From Thermoplasmata archaeon UBA61 (lineage in GTDB: Archaea; Thermoplasmatota; Thermoplasmata; Lutacidiplasmatales; UBA184), in contig DASW01000003.1 of NCBI GenBank assembly GCA_002503985.1, forward strand, positions 248,001 through 312,000: 64,000 nt of DNA, read 5' to 3'. The notes beneath the pieces were generated by a model. That model was not told the DNA's origin. It searched no databases and saw only the letters and a program-made list of their open reading frames with translations. Below, one piece after another: positions 25,619 to 33,912 of the stretch. Positions within the stretch are counted from its first letter, which is position 1. Every line of letters starts with the position of its first letter. Made by a program: the position numbers and the translations under genes.

Positions 25619-25702
25619 ACCCGCCCCGCCATTTCACCCGCCCGAGCGGACGGCCGGAGGGTCCGGTCGGGGACCCCTCGGGTGAACCCGGTTCGTCGCG
25701 AA

Positions 25703-25712
25703 TCTTATAGTC
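25703..25712 (+). promoter_or_regulatory. TATA box for PRPP synthetase gene
   Basis: tcttatagtc, 30-39 nt before ATG 25742; the strongest AT-rich element in the interval between the signal-peptidase stop and this start, so the shorter start is preferred. Confidence 0.55.
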
Positions 25713-25741
25713 CTACTCCGAGTCCTAATCTCGGGAGCCGA

Positions 25742-26617
25742 ATGCACGTCATCGGGGGAACGGCATCGACCGCGCTCGCGGAGCGGATTTCTCGCGAGCT
25801 CGGTAACGCGCCGTTCGGGATTCCGTTCACGAAGCGATTTCCTGACGATGAGATGTACGTGCGCGTCGGCGGGCGGCTCGAGGGCGAGGATGTCGTCCTC
25901 GTCCAGTCGACCCGCACGGACAACGATTTCCTCGAGCTGATCCTCCTCGAGGACGCGGTCCGCGAGGCGGGGGCGCGACGCACCTTCGTGGTCGTTCCCT
26001 ACTTCGGCTACGCACGGCAAGACCGGCGGTTCTTCCCGGGAGAGCCCGTGAGCGCGCGGGCCCTCTGTCGGCACGTCGAGCTCGACGCCGATGCCGTGGT
26101 GACCGTTGACCTGCACTCGTCGCAGACCCTCACGCAGTTCACGAAGCCGGCGTTCGAAGCGAGCGGGATCCCGGCGATCGCTCGCCTCCTGGCCGAGCGC
26201 TCCCTCGACCTGCTCGTCTCGCCGGACAAGGGGGGCGTGGACCGGGTGCGACGGATGGCTCAGCTGCTCGACAAGCCGTGGTTCGCCCTCGAGAAGCGGC
26301 GCATCGACAGCGAGCACGTCGAGCTGTCCCTTCCTTCCAGCGTTCCGATGTCGGTCGAAGGAAAGAACGTCGCCCTCATCGACGACGTCATCTCGACCGG
26401 CGGGACGATCGTCGAGGCGGCCAAGCTCCTCAAGAAGAAGGGCGCAGTCGGGATCAGCGCTGCGTGCACGCACGGGCTGTTCCTCAAGGACGCCTTCGAA
26501 CGAATCAAGGCGGTCGTCGGGGACGTCTACTCGACCGACACGCTCGGGAACCCCGCGGAAAAGGCCTCGGTCGCCCCGGACATCGCGCAGATCCTCCAGC
26601 GCCTCGTAGTGGGGTAG
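25742..26617 (+). CDS. prs: Ribose-phosphate pyrophosphokinase (PRPP synthetase)
   Basis: 291 residues, the usual length of archaeal class III PRPP synthetases. Makes PRPP from ribose 5-phosphate and ATP for purine, pyrimidine, His, Trp and NAD synthesis. Key elements: FPDDEMYVRV (about 35-44), YFGYARQDRRFFPGEPVS with the flexible loop, the metal site TVDLHSSQT, and the PRPP loop LIDDVISTGGTI (about 215-226). ATG 25742 is selected because the TATA box at 25703-25712 lies between it and earlier in-frame codons. Supports PurP and NadB pathways in the window. Confidence 0.94.
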   Translation: MHVIGGTASTALAERISRELGNAPFGIPFTKRFPDDEMYVRVGGRLEGEDVVLVQSTRTDNDFLELILLEDAVREAGARRTFVVVPYFGYARQDRRFFPGEPVSARALCRHVELDADAVVTVDLHSSQTLTQFTKPAFEASGIPAIARLLAERSLDLLVSPDKGGVDRVRRMAQLLDKPWFALEKRRIDSEHVELSLPSSVPMSVEGKNVALIDDVISTGGTIVEAAKLLKKKGAVGISAACTHGLFLKDAFERIKAVVGDVYSTDTLGNPAEKASVAPDIAQILQRLVVG

Positions 26618-26631
26618 TCCGAGGACGGGCC

Positions 26632-27597
26632 GTGAACGACCCCCTACGGGCGAGCGAAGCGCGCTCGGACGAGCTGCTCGAGGTCGTTCATGAGGTCCGA
26701 AAGGCCCTCCTCGCCCGGGACGAATCACCCGCGGGGGACTGGGTCGAGCGGACCGCCGAGGAACTTCGTTCGGGACGGACCCCCGGGTGGTACTACCCGA
26801 GCGACCCCGGAGCCGGTGTCTCCTTCTATTCCCTCAGCGGAGAGGAAGCCTATGGACACGTCCACGTGGCCGAGGGGGCCGGAGCCGTCGACCGAGGGGA
26901 ACGCCTCACCGCCGCGCTCTTGGAAGGCCTGCCGACCGTGGTTCGGTCGGTCAACATCGGGTTCACCGGTCTTTCGCCCGCGCACGAAGAGGAGCTTTTG
27001 GGGCGGCTCGCAGAGCGCCCCGGGGCGACCGTCCTCGAGCGCATGGCCATGGAGCGGTCCCTCAGCATCGAGGACGGACGACCCCCCGGCCCGGTGCCGG
27101 ACCAACTCTCGCTCGTCCCGATCCGCGCGGTGACGGTCGACGCGCTCGCCGACCTCGACTTCCGCTCCGTCCGCGGGAGCCCGGACGCGCTGCTGATCGG
27201 CGACCGGGTCGAGGAGTACCGCCGCGTGACCGAGGCGCTGATCGGCGGCAGCCTGGGGCGGTTCCTGGACGAAGCGTCGACCGCCCTGTACCTACCCGAC
27301 CCTCCTCGGCTCGTGGGAGCCATCCTCTCGGCCGAACGTTCCCCGCGCAAGGGGATCTTTGTGAACTTCATGGTCGACCCTGAGTTCCGACGGCGGGGCT
27401 ACGGGCACTACCTGTTCCGGTGGGGATTGAGGGCCCTCTGGGCCCTCGGCTACGAGCGCGTTCACCTCTGGGTGACGGCCGCCAACGAACCGGCGCGCCG
27501 ACTATACCACGAGTTCCATCTCGAACCGACCGTGCGGTCCACGATCTACCGCGTCACGCGGGAGTCCGGTCCGCCGCAACCGCATTCCGACCGGTAG
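26632..27597 (+). CDS. GNAT-family acetyltransferase with long N-terminal half
   Basis: 321 residues from GTG 26632, 15 nt after prs. The C-terminal 100 residues are a GNAT domain: FVNFMVDPEFRRRGYGHYLFR, with acetyl-CoA loop RRRGYG (253-258), then WVTAANEPARRLYHEFHL. The N-terminal 150 residues have a GHVHV...DRGERLTAALLEGL pattern resembling a second, degenerate GNAT repeat, as in tandem GNAT enzymes; that is tentative. Substrate unknown. Its last 52 nt overlap the convergent nuclease gene. Confidence 0.78.
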   Translation: MNDPLRASEARSDELLEVVHEVRKALLARDESPAGDWVERTAEELRSGRTPGWYYPSDPGAGVSFYSLSGEEAYGHVHVAEGAGAVDRGERLTAALLEGLPTVVRSVNIGFTGLSPAHEEELLGRLAERPGATVLERMAMERSLSIEDGRPPGPVPDQLSLVPIRAVTVDALADLDFRSVRGSPDALLIGDRVEEYRRVTEALIGGSLGRFLDEASTALYLPDPPRLVGAILSAERSPRKGIFVNFMVDPEFRRRGYGHYLFRWGLRALWALGYERVHLWVTAANEPARRLYHEFHLEPTVRSTIYRVTRESGPPQPHSDR

Positions 27598-28850
27598 GGA
27601 CAGTCCGAGGTCATCCAATCCGGGCAGGCCAGCAGGCCCGCGGGGGCCCGGTCCCGGATCGCAACGGCGAGGTCTCGGCTACGCTCTCGATAGAACCGGG
27701 AGAACGGGGTGAGCGAAGCGAACCGTAGCTCGAGGACCTGGACCCGGTCTCGGTCGACCTCGGCCCGCTCGAAACCGACCACGACGACCCCGGATTCCGT
27801 CCCCGTGGTGGCGCACCGAAGGCCGAGCTCGAGAGCGTACTGAGGGGCCCGCGCGACCAGCTCGTCCGCCCGGAACCGAGACCACGCGCGGGAAGTCTTG
27901 ATCAACAGAGGACGGCCCCGGAACCCCACCACCTCCTCCTCAGGCTCGGGCCCCCGGGCCGGCAGCCGCGCCACCTCGCCCGCCGGACCGCTCTCGAGGG
28001 CCTCGGTCAGCCGGGAATAAAGGTCCGGCGTCCACGAGGGGGGCAGTACCTCTCGAGGCGGGGGGCTCGGTGGGGGCGGGGCCGGGACGGCGACCGGGGC
28101 GGTCCGGTCGAAGTAGGCGCGCCGGGGGTAGAGGAGCTCCCGAAAACGACCGACGGGTTCCGTGCCCTCGCTGGAGCGGGGCTCGGAAAGCGCGACACGG
28201 ACCCGGTCCCGTACGTCGTCCCTCGACGAGATGGTCTCGACTTCTTCGAAGATGGCGCGGGGGGACGGCTCCTCCCGGCCGGTGCACGCGCACACCGATG
28301 CCTCCTCGAACTCACAGCCCCGACCGAACCAGGGACATCTCGGAAGCCGGTCGACGCGGGCCTCGGTGAGGGCCGCACGGAGCAGGTCGGCCCTTCGTCG
28401 CATCTCGGAGAGGATCGGTGGGGTCGACCGGAACACGAGGTCCACGGCCTGCACTTCGGAGACCCCCTTCGGGCCGGCGACCAGCGTGAGCAGTCGGCCG
28501 GAAGGGCGGTCGACGAGCGCGCAGTACATCCCGAGCTGCTCGACGTGGTCGGGTCGATAGGTCGGGAGGTTCGTCGGGTCGACCAGCGAGGTGGCCGTCT
28601 TGACCTCGACCGGAAGCTCGGAGAGGATGTCGATCCGACCGACGAGACCGTCCCGACGGACTCGCGCCTCGAGGGTCCCCTCGCCGGAGAGGCGAGCGCC
28701 CAGGGTCCTGTGGAGGGCGCGGCCCTGGTCGAGCCGGGCCTGACGTTCGGGAGGGATGGGAACGGCGGGTCTGACGGCCCGATAGAAGGCCCGGCGGAGG
28801 TTGATGAGGTCGGTGACCCCGACGGACCTCTTCCCGCTCTGCCGTCCCAT
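27546..28850 (-). CDS. Cas4-like PD-(D/E)XK nuclease with internal duplication (active plus degenerate copy)
   Basis: 434 residues from ATG 28850 (in-frame codons further upstream are possible, e.g. GTG 28943). Copy 1, residues about 10-190: DQGRALH (His47), GRIDIL (Asp74), VEVKT (Glu82, Lys84), QLGMY (105-109) and four Cys (172, 179, 187, 189), the layout of Cas4/RecB-type Fe-S nucleases. A Pro-rich linker (about 255-275) follows. Copy 2, about 305-425, aligns by eye: LIKTS (Ile317 where Glu82 was, Lys318 kept), QYALELGLR, and four Cys (409, 417, 423, 425) but no metal-binding Asp. No CRISPR genes are nearby, so a repair or defence nuclease role is inferred. Overlaps the GNAT gene end; divergent from nadB. 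Confidence 0.75.
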   Translation of the reverse strand: MGRQSGKRSVGVTDLINLRRAFYRAVRPAVPIPPERQARLDQGRALHRTLGARLSGEGTLEARVRRDGLVGRIDILSELPVEVKTATSLVDPTNLPTYRPDHVEQLGMYCALVDRPSGRLLTLVAGPKGVSEVQAVDLVFRSTPPILSEMRRRADLLRAALTEARVDRLPRCPWFGRGCEFEEASVCACTGREEPSPRAIFEEVETISSRDDVRDRVRVALSEPRSSEGTEPVGRFRELLYPRRAYFDRTAPVAVPAPPPPSPPPREVLPPSWTPDLYSRLTEALESGPAGEVARLPARGPEPEEEVVGFRGRPLLIKTSRAWSRFRADELVARAPQYALELGLRCATTGTESGVVVVGFERAEVDRDRVQVLELRFASLTPFSRFYRERSRDLAVAIRDRAPAGLLACPDWMTSDCPYRSECGCGGPDSRVTR

Positions 28851-28994
28851 GCGGGTGGTGAGCTCGCCCCCCAGCGCTGCGTCCTCCCGTACGGAGACGA
28901 CCGCCTGCCAGGGGTTCGGGGATGCGGATTCGTCCACGGGCACGGTACCCCGAGGCCGGAGGGGTATACGACCGTCCCGCTCGCATGGGGAAGC

Positions 28995-29004
28995 CGCTAT
29001 ACCA
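28995..29004 (+). promoter_or_regulatory. TATA box for nadB
   Basis: cgctatacca, 21-30 nt before GTG 29025; implies a leaderless nadB mRNA and supports that GTG as start. Confidence 0.55.
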
Positions 29005-29024
29005 CGCGCCCGGCTCGCTGCGAT

Positions 29025-30593
29025 GTGCACGACCACGCCGGTCGTCCGCTCGTCGTCGGAACGGGCATCGCGGGCCTCTACGTCGCGCTTCGCTGCCGGG
29101 AGCTCGGCCTCCGACCCACGTTGATCACGAAGTCTCGTCTTGAGGAATCCAACACGCGGTACGCTCAGGGGGGGATCGCCTCAGCGGTCGGGCCCGACGA
29201 TTCCCCGACCCTTCACCTGGCGGATACGCTGCGCGCGGGGGCCGGGCTGGTCGACCGCGCCGCGGCGAAGGCGCTCACGTACGAGGCCCCGGCCCGGATC
29301 GCGGACCTCGTCCGGTACGGGGTCCCCTTCGACACGATCGAGGGGCAAGTGTCTCTGGGACGAGAGGCCGCACACTCCCGGAGCCGGATCCTCCACGCCG
29401 GTGGAGATGCGACCGGCGCCTCGATCGAAGAGACCCTGAAACGACGGGTCCTGGACGCGGGCATCGAGGTTCGGGAGCGGACGGTTCTCCGGGGGCTACG
29501 GTCGACCGGTCGGGAGGGAATGGTCGCCCTCATCTCGAACGACCGCGGCCGTAACGTGGAGGAGACCGAGGCCGGCCCGGTGGTCCTGGCGACCGGCGGC
29601 GCGGCCAGCCTCTACCGGCAGAGCACGAACCCCTCGGTGGCGACGGGAGAGGGTCTCGCGATCGCCTTCCGGGTGGGAGCGCTCCTCACCGACATGGAGT
29701 TCATCCAGTTCCACCCCACGGTCTTCTGGCGGGAGGGGGCGCCGCGCTATCTGATCACGGAAGCGATCCGGGGAGAGGGCGCCGTCCTTCGCAACGAAGC
29801 CGGCGAGCGGTTCCTGGTCGGCCACCACCGGGACGCCGAGCTCGCCCCCCGCGACATCGTCTCCCGGGCCGTCGACCGCGAGATCCACCGGTCCGGCCAC
29901 CCGTGCGTCTACCTGGACGCGACCGCGATCCCGCGGGACCGCATCTTTGCTCGGTTCCCCTCCGTCTGCCGGTTCCTCGCCACGTACGGCCTCGACCCGT
30001 CGCGCGACTGGATCCCGGTGACGCCCGCCGCCCACTACATGATCGGAGGCGTGACGACCGACCTCGAGGGCCGAACGAGCCTCCCCGGCCTCTACGCGTG
30101 CGGGGAGGTCGCGTCGACCGGCGTCCATGGGGCCAATCGGCTGGCGAGCAACTCGCTTCTCGAGGGGCTCGTGTTCGGGGAGCGGGTCGCGCGCGAGCTC
30201 GTGAACCCGGTCGCGAGCTCCCTCCCGCCCCCCGGTCGGCTGGTCCGATTCGACTGGCCCCCCGGTGCGGGGCGGGGCGACCTGCCCCGGGCCTTCGACC
30301 GGGTCCGTGACCTCCTCTGGGACAACGTCGGGATCGTCCGCACCGGGGCCGGCCTTCGGACTGCGCTCGAGGAGCTGGCGGAGCTCGGTCGGTCGACCGA
30401 GCCCAGCCGAGCCTCCGAGCTTCCGGGGCCGGTCGCGAACGCCATCCTGACCGCCTCGCTCGTCTCGCGCGCGGCACTTACCCGCACGGAGAGCCGAGGG
30501 GCCCACTACCGCTCCGACTTCCCGCTCCGCCGGCCCACGTGGCGGCTCCACGTCGGGATCCTTCGGAAGCCGTCCGCCGGTCGCCGCCGATAG
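29025..30593 (+). CDS. nadB: L-aspartate oxidase
   Basis: 522 residues from GTG 29025. Flavoprotein that oxidises L-aspartate to iminoaspartate, first step of de novo NAD synthesis with NadA. FAD-binding starts PLVVGTGIAGLYVAL; signature RYAQGGIASAV (about 43-53), active-site HSRSRILHAGGDATG, MEFIQFHPT, GEGAVLRNEAGERF and the Arg-containing YMIGGVTTDLEGRT follow; the FAD loop CGEVASTGVHGANRLASNSLLEG is present. These favour NadB over succinate dehydrogenase/fumarate reductase flavoproteins. NadA/NadC are not in the window. Confidence 0.93.
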   Translation: MHDHAGRPLVVGTGIAGLYVALRCRELGLRPTLITKSRLEESNTRYAQGGIASAVGPDDSPTLHLADTLRAGAGLVDRAAAKALTYEAPARIADLVRYGVPFDTIEGQVSLGREAAHSRSRILHAGGDATGASIEETLKRRVLDAGIEVRERTVLRGLRSTGREGMVALISNDRGRNVEETEAGPVVLATGGAASLYRQSTNPSVATGEGLAIAFRVGALLTDMEFIQFHPTVFWREGAPRYLITEAIRGEGAVLRNEAGERFLVGHHRDAELAPRDIVSRAVDREIHRSGHPCVYLDATAIPRDRIFARFPSVCRFLATYGLDPSRDWIPVTPAAHYMIGGVTTDLEGRTSLPGLYACGEVASTGVHGANRLASNSLLEGLVFGERVARELVNPVASSLPPPGRLVRFDWPPGAGRGDLPRAFDRVRDLLWDNVGIVRTGAGLRTALEELAELGRSTEPSRASELPGPVANAILTASLVSRAALTRTESRGAHYRSDFPLRRPTWRLHVGILRKPSAGRRR

Positions 30594-30635
30594 GTCGCCC
30601 AACAACCGTATGGCCTCGGGCATCGTCGCCCGGAC

Positions 30636-31790
30636 ATGGACCTTACCCTCTCCCGGGAGGACCTGGACCTCCGCGAGGCCGCCCGACGTTTCGCCCGCAA
30701 GGACATCGCGCTCGTCACCGAGCGGATGGACCGGGAGGACTACTTCCCGCGCGACGTCTTCGCGCGCCTCGGGGCCCACGGGTTCCTCGGTCTCACGCTT
30801 CCCGAGAAGTATGGGGGTCTCGGGCTCTCGTACATCGCGCAAGCGCTCGTGCTCGAGGAGATCGCGCGGGTCAGCCCCGCCTTCGCGCTGAGCGTGGGCG
30901 CGCATTCGAACCTGTTCGCCGACAACGTGGCCCGGAACGCGGACGACGATCAGCGGGCCGCTTTCCTCCCGCCCGCGGCCGCAGGGGAAGCCGTCGGGGC
31001 GCTCGCGCTCACCGAACCGGACGCGGGGTCGGACGCGGTCTCGATCCGGATGCGGGCGGAGCGCGACGGCAACAACTACCGCCTCAACGGTACGAAGCAG
31101 TTCATCACGAACGGTCCGGTCGCGGACATGATGCTGGTCTACGCGAAGACCGCTCCCGAGAAGGGCCAGCGCGGCATCAGTGCGTTCCTCGTCCGCCGGG
31201 ACACCCCGGGGTTCTCGGTCACGAGGAGCCTCGACAAGATGGGCATGCGCGGTTCGCCGACGGGAGAGCTCGCGTTCCAGGACGTCGAGGTCCCTCGCGA
31301 CCAGCTGGTCGGCAAGGAGAACGACGGGGTTCGCATCATGATGAGCGGCCTCAACGTCGAGCGGGCGGTCCTCACCGCCATCCCCGTGGGGATCATCGCC
31401 GAATGCCTCGACCGCTCGGTTGTCTACGCCCGGCAGCGCGAGCAGTTCGGCCAGAAGATCGGTCGGTTCCAGCTCATCCAGGCGAAGCTCGCAGAGATGT
31501 ACTCCAACCTCGAGGCGTCCCGCTGGCTCATGTACGCCGCGCTCGAGTCGGTCAAGTCCGACCCCCGCAACCTCCGGGCCAGTGCGGCAGCGCTCACGTT
31601 CGCCTCGGAGGCCTCCACGCGGGCCGCCCTGGACGCGATCCAGATATTCGGTGGGTACGGGTACATGCGCGACCTCCCCCTCGAGCGGCTGGCACGGGAC
31701 GCGAAGCTCCTCGAGATCGGCGCGGGTACCTCGGAGATCCGGCGTCTCATCATCGCCCGCGAGCTCCTCGGTCGGGACTTTGTAGAATAG
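30636..31790 (+). CDS. Acyl-CoA dehydrogenase
   Basis: 384 residues, complete ACAD fold. FAD enzyme that makes trans-2-enoyl-CoA and passes electrons to ETF. Signature LTEPDAGSDA (about 124-133), FITNGPVADM, then C-terminal REQFGQKIGRFQ and QIFGGYGYMRDLPLERLARDAK; the catalytic base in this region is at the common short-chain position (LERLARD... with GTSEIRRLIIAREL at the end). No ETF genes adjacent. Likely part of fatty or branched-chain acyl-CoA degradation together with the thiolase and mutase genes (inference). Confidence 0.92.
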   Translation: MDLTLSREDLDLREAARRFARKDIALVTERMDREDYFPRDVFARLGAHGFLGLTLPEKYGGLGLSYIAQALVLEEIARVSPAFALSVGAHSNLFADNVARNADDDQRAAFLPPAAAGEAVGALALTEPDAGSDAVSIRMRAERDGNNYRLNGTKQFITNGPVADMMLVYAKTAPEKGQRGISAFLVRRDTPGFSVTRSLDKMGMRGSPTGELAFQDVEVPRDQLVGKENDGVRIMMSGLNVERAVLTAIPVGIIAECLDRSVVYARQREQFGQKIGRFQLIQAKLAEMYSNLEASRWLMYAALESVKSDPRNLRASAAALTFASEASTRAALDAIQIFGGYGYMRDLPLERLARDAKLLEIGAGTSEIRRLIIARELLGRDFVE

Positions 31791-31880
31791 ACCCGGGACG
31801 CGGTCCCAGAACCCCCCCGGGCGACCGGACCCCTAGACCCCCGCGGGCCCGAACGACAAGGGGCCCTGGTCCCGGCCAAC

Positions 31881-31889
31881 GTATATAGC
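31881..31889 (+). promoter_or_regulatory. TATA box for the coiled-coil protein gene
   Basis: gtatatagc centred 28 nt before ATG 31913, in a 120-nt GC-rich spacer; indicates a leaderless transcript starting a new unit. Confidence 0.65.
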
Positions 31890-31912
31890 ACCGGGGACCC
31901 CATGCTCCGGCG

Positions 31913-32638
31913 ATGGCGGGGCGCCCTGCGAACGCCACTGGGACCACCTCCTTCCTCCGGGTGGAGGTGCTGAAGGAGCTCCAGACGCTCATCGATGACC
32001 GGGAGGTCCGCGACCGGGTCGACCGGGGCCCCCTGGCGGAGACGAAAGGCCGGGAGCACTGGGTCCTGCACCTCCTGCTCCGCAGCCAGGAACTGAGCAA
32101 CGCCCACTTCGATACGCTGGTCGGCACCGCCTACGGGAACATGCTCGCCCGCATCCAGTCGGTCGAGGACCGGCTCCAGCGGATGGAGGGAGCGAGCCAG
32201 GAAGTGACCCAGGAGGTCAAGACCCGGCTCGAAGGCATGGAAACGTCCCTCGTTGAGAGGGTCTCGCGAGAGGTCACCTCGGGGGTCCAGACCGCGGCCG
32301 ACAAGCTCTCGACGACCGTCCTTTCGAACCTCGACGAGAAGTGGAAGCCGATCGGCGCGTCGGTCGAGACGTTCGCGCAGTCGTCTCATCAGCTCACGAA
32401 GGACCTTTCCGACACGTACCGAGTTTCCACTCAGAGCCGTCTCCTGCTCAACGAGAACGCCCGGCGGATCATCGACCTCGGCCGGGACCTGGTCGCCCTC
32501 GAGGAGAGCCTGAAGCTCACCCTCACGAAGGCGATCGAGGACGCACTTGCCCCCCTCGAGGAGCGCGTCGCGGCGCTCGAGGGCCGCAAGCCTTCCGCCG
32601 CCGAGGCCGCGACCGACCCCCCTGCGGAACCGCACTGA
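31913..32638 (+). CDS. Coiled-coil protein, function unknown
   Basis: 241 residues, soluble. Residues 1-80 form a small helical head (EVLKELQTLIDDREVRDRVDRG, then HWVLHLLLRSQELSNAHFDTL). From about 80 to 225 it is almost entirely amphipathic helix with heptad spacing (ARIQSVEDRLQRM, EVKTRLEGMETSLVERVSREV, DLVALEESLKLTLTKAIEDAL), ending in a disordered Ala/Pro tail. It resembles structural or chemoreceptor-like helical proteins only in general form; no family recognised. Followed 12 nt later by the CoA-pathway ligase gene, so the two may be cotranscribed. Confidence 0.75.
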   Translation: MAGRPANATGTTSFLRVEVLKELQTLIDDREVRDRVDRGPLAETKGREHWVLHLLLRSQELSNAHFDTLVGTAYGNMLARIQSVEDRLQRMEGASQEVTQEVKTRLEGMETSLVERVSREVTSGVQTAADKLSTTVLSNLDEKWKPIGASVETFAQSSHQLTKDLSDTYRVSTQSRLLLNENARRIIDLGRDLVALEESLKLTLTKAIEDALAPLEERVAALEGRKPSAAEAATDPPAEPH

Positions 32639-32650
32639 GCGTAGCCTTCC

Positions 32651-33475
32651 ATGCGCCTCTCTCCTCGCCATCCCCGCTATGCCAGCCTGACGGTGCGCCA
32701 CGCGCTCGCGGAGGCCCACCGCCAGGGCCTGGTCGTTCCCGAAGGGCTCATCGCCCAGGGGCGCGGCGAGGCGTTCGACTACCTTCTCGGCGAGCGCACG
32801 ACCCCCGGGGCTCGGCGGGCGGAGCGCGCGGCCGCGGAGTGGCTGCTCGCGGCCCGCCATCCCGTGGTCAGCGTCAACGGGAACGTTGCGGCCCTCGCGG
32901 CGAACGAGGTCGCGGCGCTCTCGCGCGCGGTTCCCGGACTGGATGTCGAGGTGAACTTGTTCCACCGGACCGGCTCGCGGGCCCGCCAGGTCGCGGAGGC
33001 GCTGCGGGCGGCGGGGGTCCGCCGCGTGCTCGGATTGCGGCCGACCGCGACGATCCCCCATCTCCCCTCCGACCGGGCGAAGGTCGACCGACGGGGCATT
33101 CGGGACGCGGACGTCTGCCTCGTCCCGCTCGAGGACGGGGACCGGACCGAGGCGCTCCGGGCCCTGGGGAAGCGGGTGATCTCGATCGACCTAAACCCCC
33201 TCTCCCGAACGAGCCGCGCCGCCGACCTGCCGATCGTGGACGAGGTGAAGCGCGCGCTCGCCGGGGTCACGCGAGAGGTCGAGCGTCGGCGGAAGAGCTC
33301 CCGACCGCCGCGGTTCACGCCGTTCGACCGCCGAGCCGCGCTTTCCGATGCGCTCGAGGCGATCGGGCGAGGGATCAGGCGGACGGCAGCTCAGCGCCCG
33401 ATCGGTCCACGGCGGGGCCGAGCCTCTGCGCGACGGCCTCGAGGAAGCGCCGGTCGGACTCGTCGAACGCCTTGA
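32651..33475 (+). CDS. 4-phosphopantoate--beta-alanine ligase (DUF137)
   Basis: 274 residues. Archaeal route to CoA: joins 4-phosphopantoate and beta-alanine using ATP. Characteristic of the family are SPRHPRYASLTVRHAL at the start, QGLVVPEGLIAQGRGEAFDYLLGERT (about 24-49), HPVVSVNGNVAALAANEV, DVEVNLFHRTGSRARQVAEAL and KRVISIDLNPLSRTSR. The last about 35 residues are Arg/Pro-rich and overlap the convergent GAF gene by about 100 nt, so the true end of the conserved part is near residue 235. It does not resemble bacterial PanC. Confidence 0.9.
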   Translation: MRLSPRHPRYASLTVRHALAEAHRQGLVVPEGLIAQGRGEAFDYLLGERTTPGARRAERAAAEWLLAARHPVVSVNGNVAALAANEVAALSRAVPGLDVEVNLFHRTGSRARQVAEALRAAGVRRVLGLRPTATIPHLPSDRAKVDRRGIRDADVCLVPLEDGDRTEALRALGKRVISIDLNPLSRTSRAADLPIVDEVKRALAGVTREVERRRKSSRPPRFTPFDRRAALSDALEAIGRGIRRTAAQRPIGPRRGRASARRPRGSAGRTRRTP

Positions 33476-33866
33476 CGGCGTTCCCGTCGATGTCGATCTC
33501 GCCGACCACGCGGCCTTCGTGACGGATGGGGACCACGACCTCCGCACGCGTCTCGAGGAAGCAAGCGAGATAGTTGGGGTCGGAGCGGACATCGTCCACG
33601 ATCACCGTTCGGTCCTCGCGGGCCGCCTGTCCGCAGACCCCTCGGTCGAGCGGGATCCGGGTGTGCTCGGTCGCCTGCGGCCCTTCCCAGGCGTCGAGGA
33701 CGAGCTCCTTCCCGTCGAGCCGATAGACCCCGACCCAAGGATAGTGAGGGAACGAATGCCGGAGGAACCGACAGACCTCTTCCAGCGCTTGGCGGCCCGA
33801 TAGCCGCGAAAGGATCGCGTCGACCTGCAGGAGCGCCGGCGTCTGGGCACGGTCCGGGACCGTCAT
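33375..33866 (-). CDS. GAF-domain protein, free-methionine-R-sulfoxide reductase-like
   Basis: 163 residues from ATG 33866. Single GAF domain: PWVGVYRLDG, then IPLDRGVCGQAA (Cys78), DDVRSDPNYLACFLETRAEVVVPI (Cys102) and GEIDIDGNAVKAFDESDRRFLE. This is the pattern of fRMsr enzymes (reduce free Met-R-sulfoxide). The family's third Cys, ten residues before the first motif Cys, is His68 here; so the enzyme may work with two Cys, or the protein may be a sensor derived from it. Its 3' end overlaps the 4-phosphopantoate ligase by 101 nt. Confidence 0.8.
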   Translation of the reverse strand: MTVPDRAQTPALLQVDAILSRLSGRQALEEVCRFLRHSFPHYPWVGVYRLDGKELVLDAWEGPQATEHTRIPLDRGVCGQAAREDRTVIVDDVRSDPNYLACFLETRAEVVVPIRHEGRVVGEIDIDGNAVKAFDESDRRFLEAVAQRLGPAVDRSGAELPSA

Positions 33867-33912
33867 GGCGGGGTCCGACTCCTCCCCAGGAGGTCCCGGG
33901 CCGGGCAGGGAG

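Noticed and set aside
25633..25686. 8-bp inverted repeat ttcacccg / cgggtgaa after the signal peptidase gene
   Set aside because: Arms are 38 nt apart with no T-rich tail; in a sequence of this GC content such a pair may be chance, so it is not called a terminator.
31800..31880. GC-rich spacer with several self-complementary runs (gggcccgaacg, ggggccctgg)
   Set aside because: No tRNA signature and no U-tract; composition alone explains the pairing. Only the TATA box at 31881 is called.
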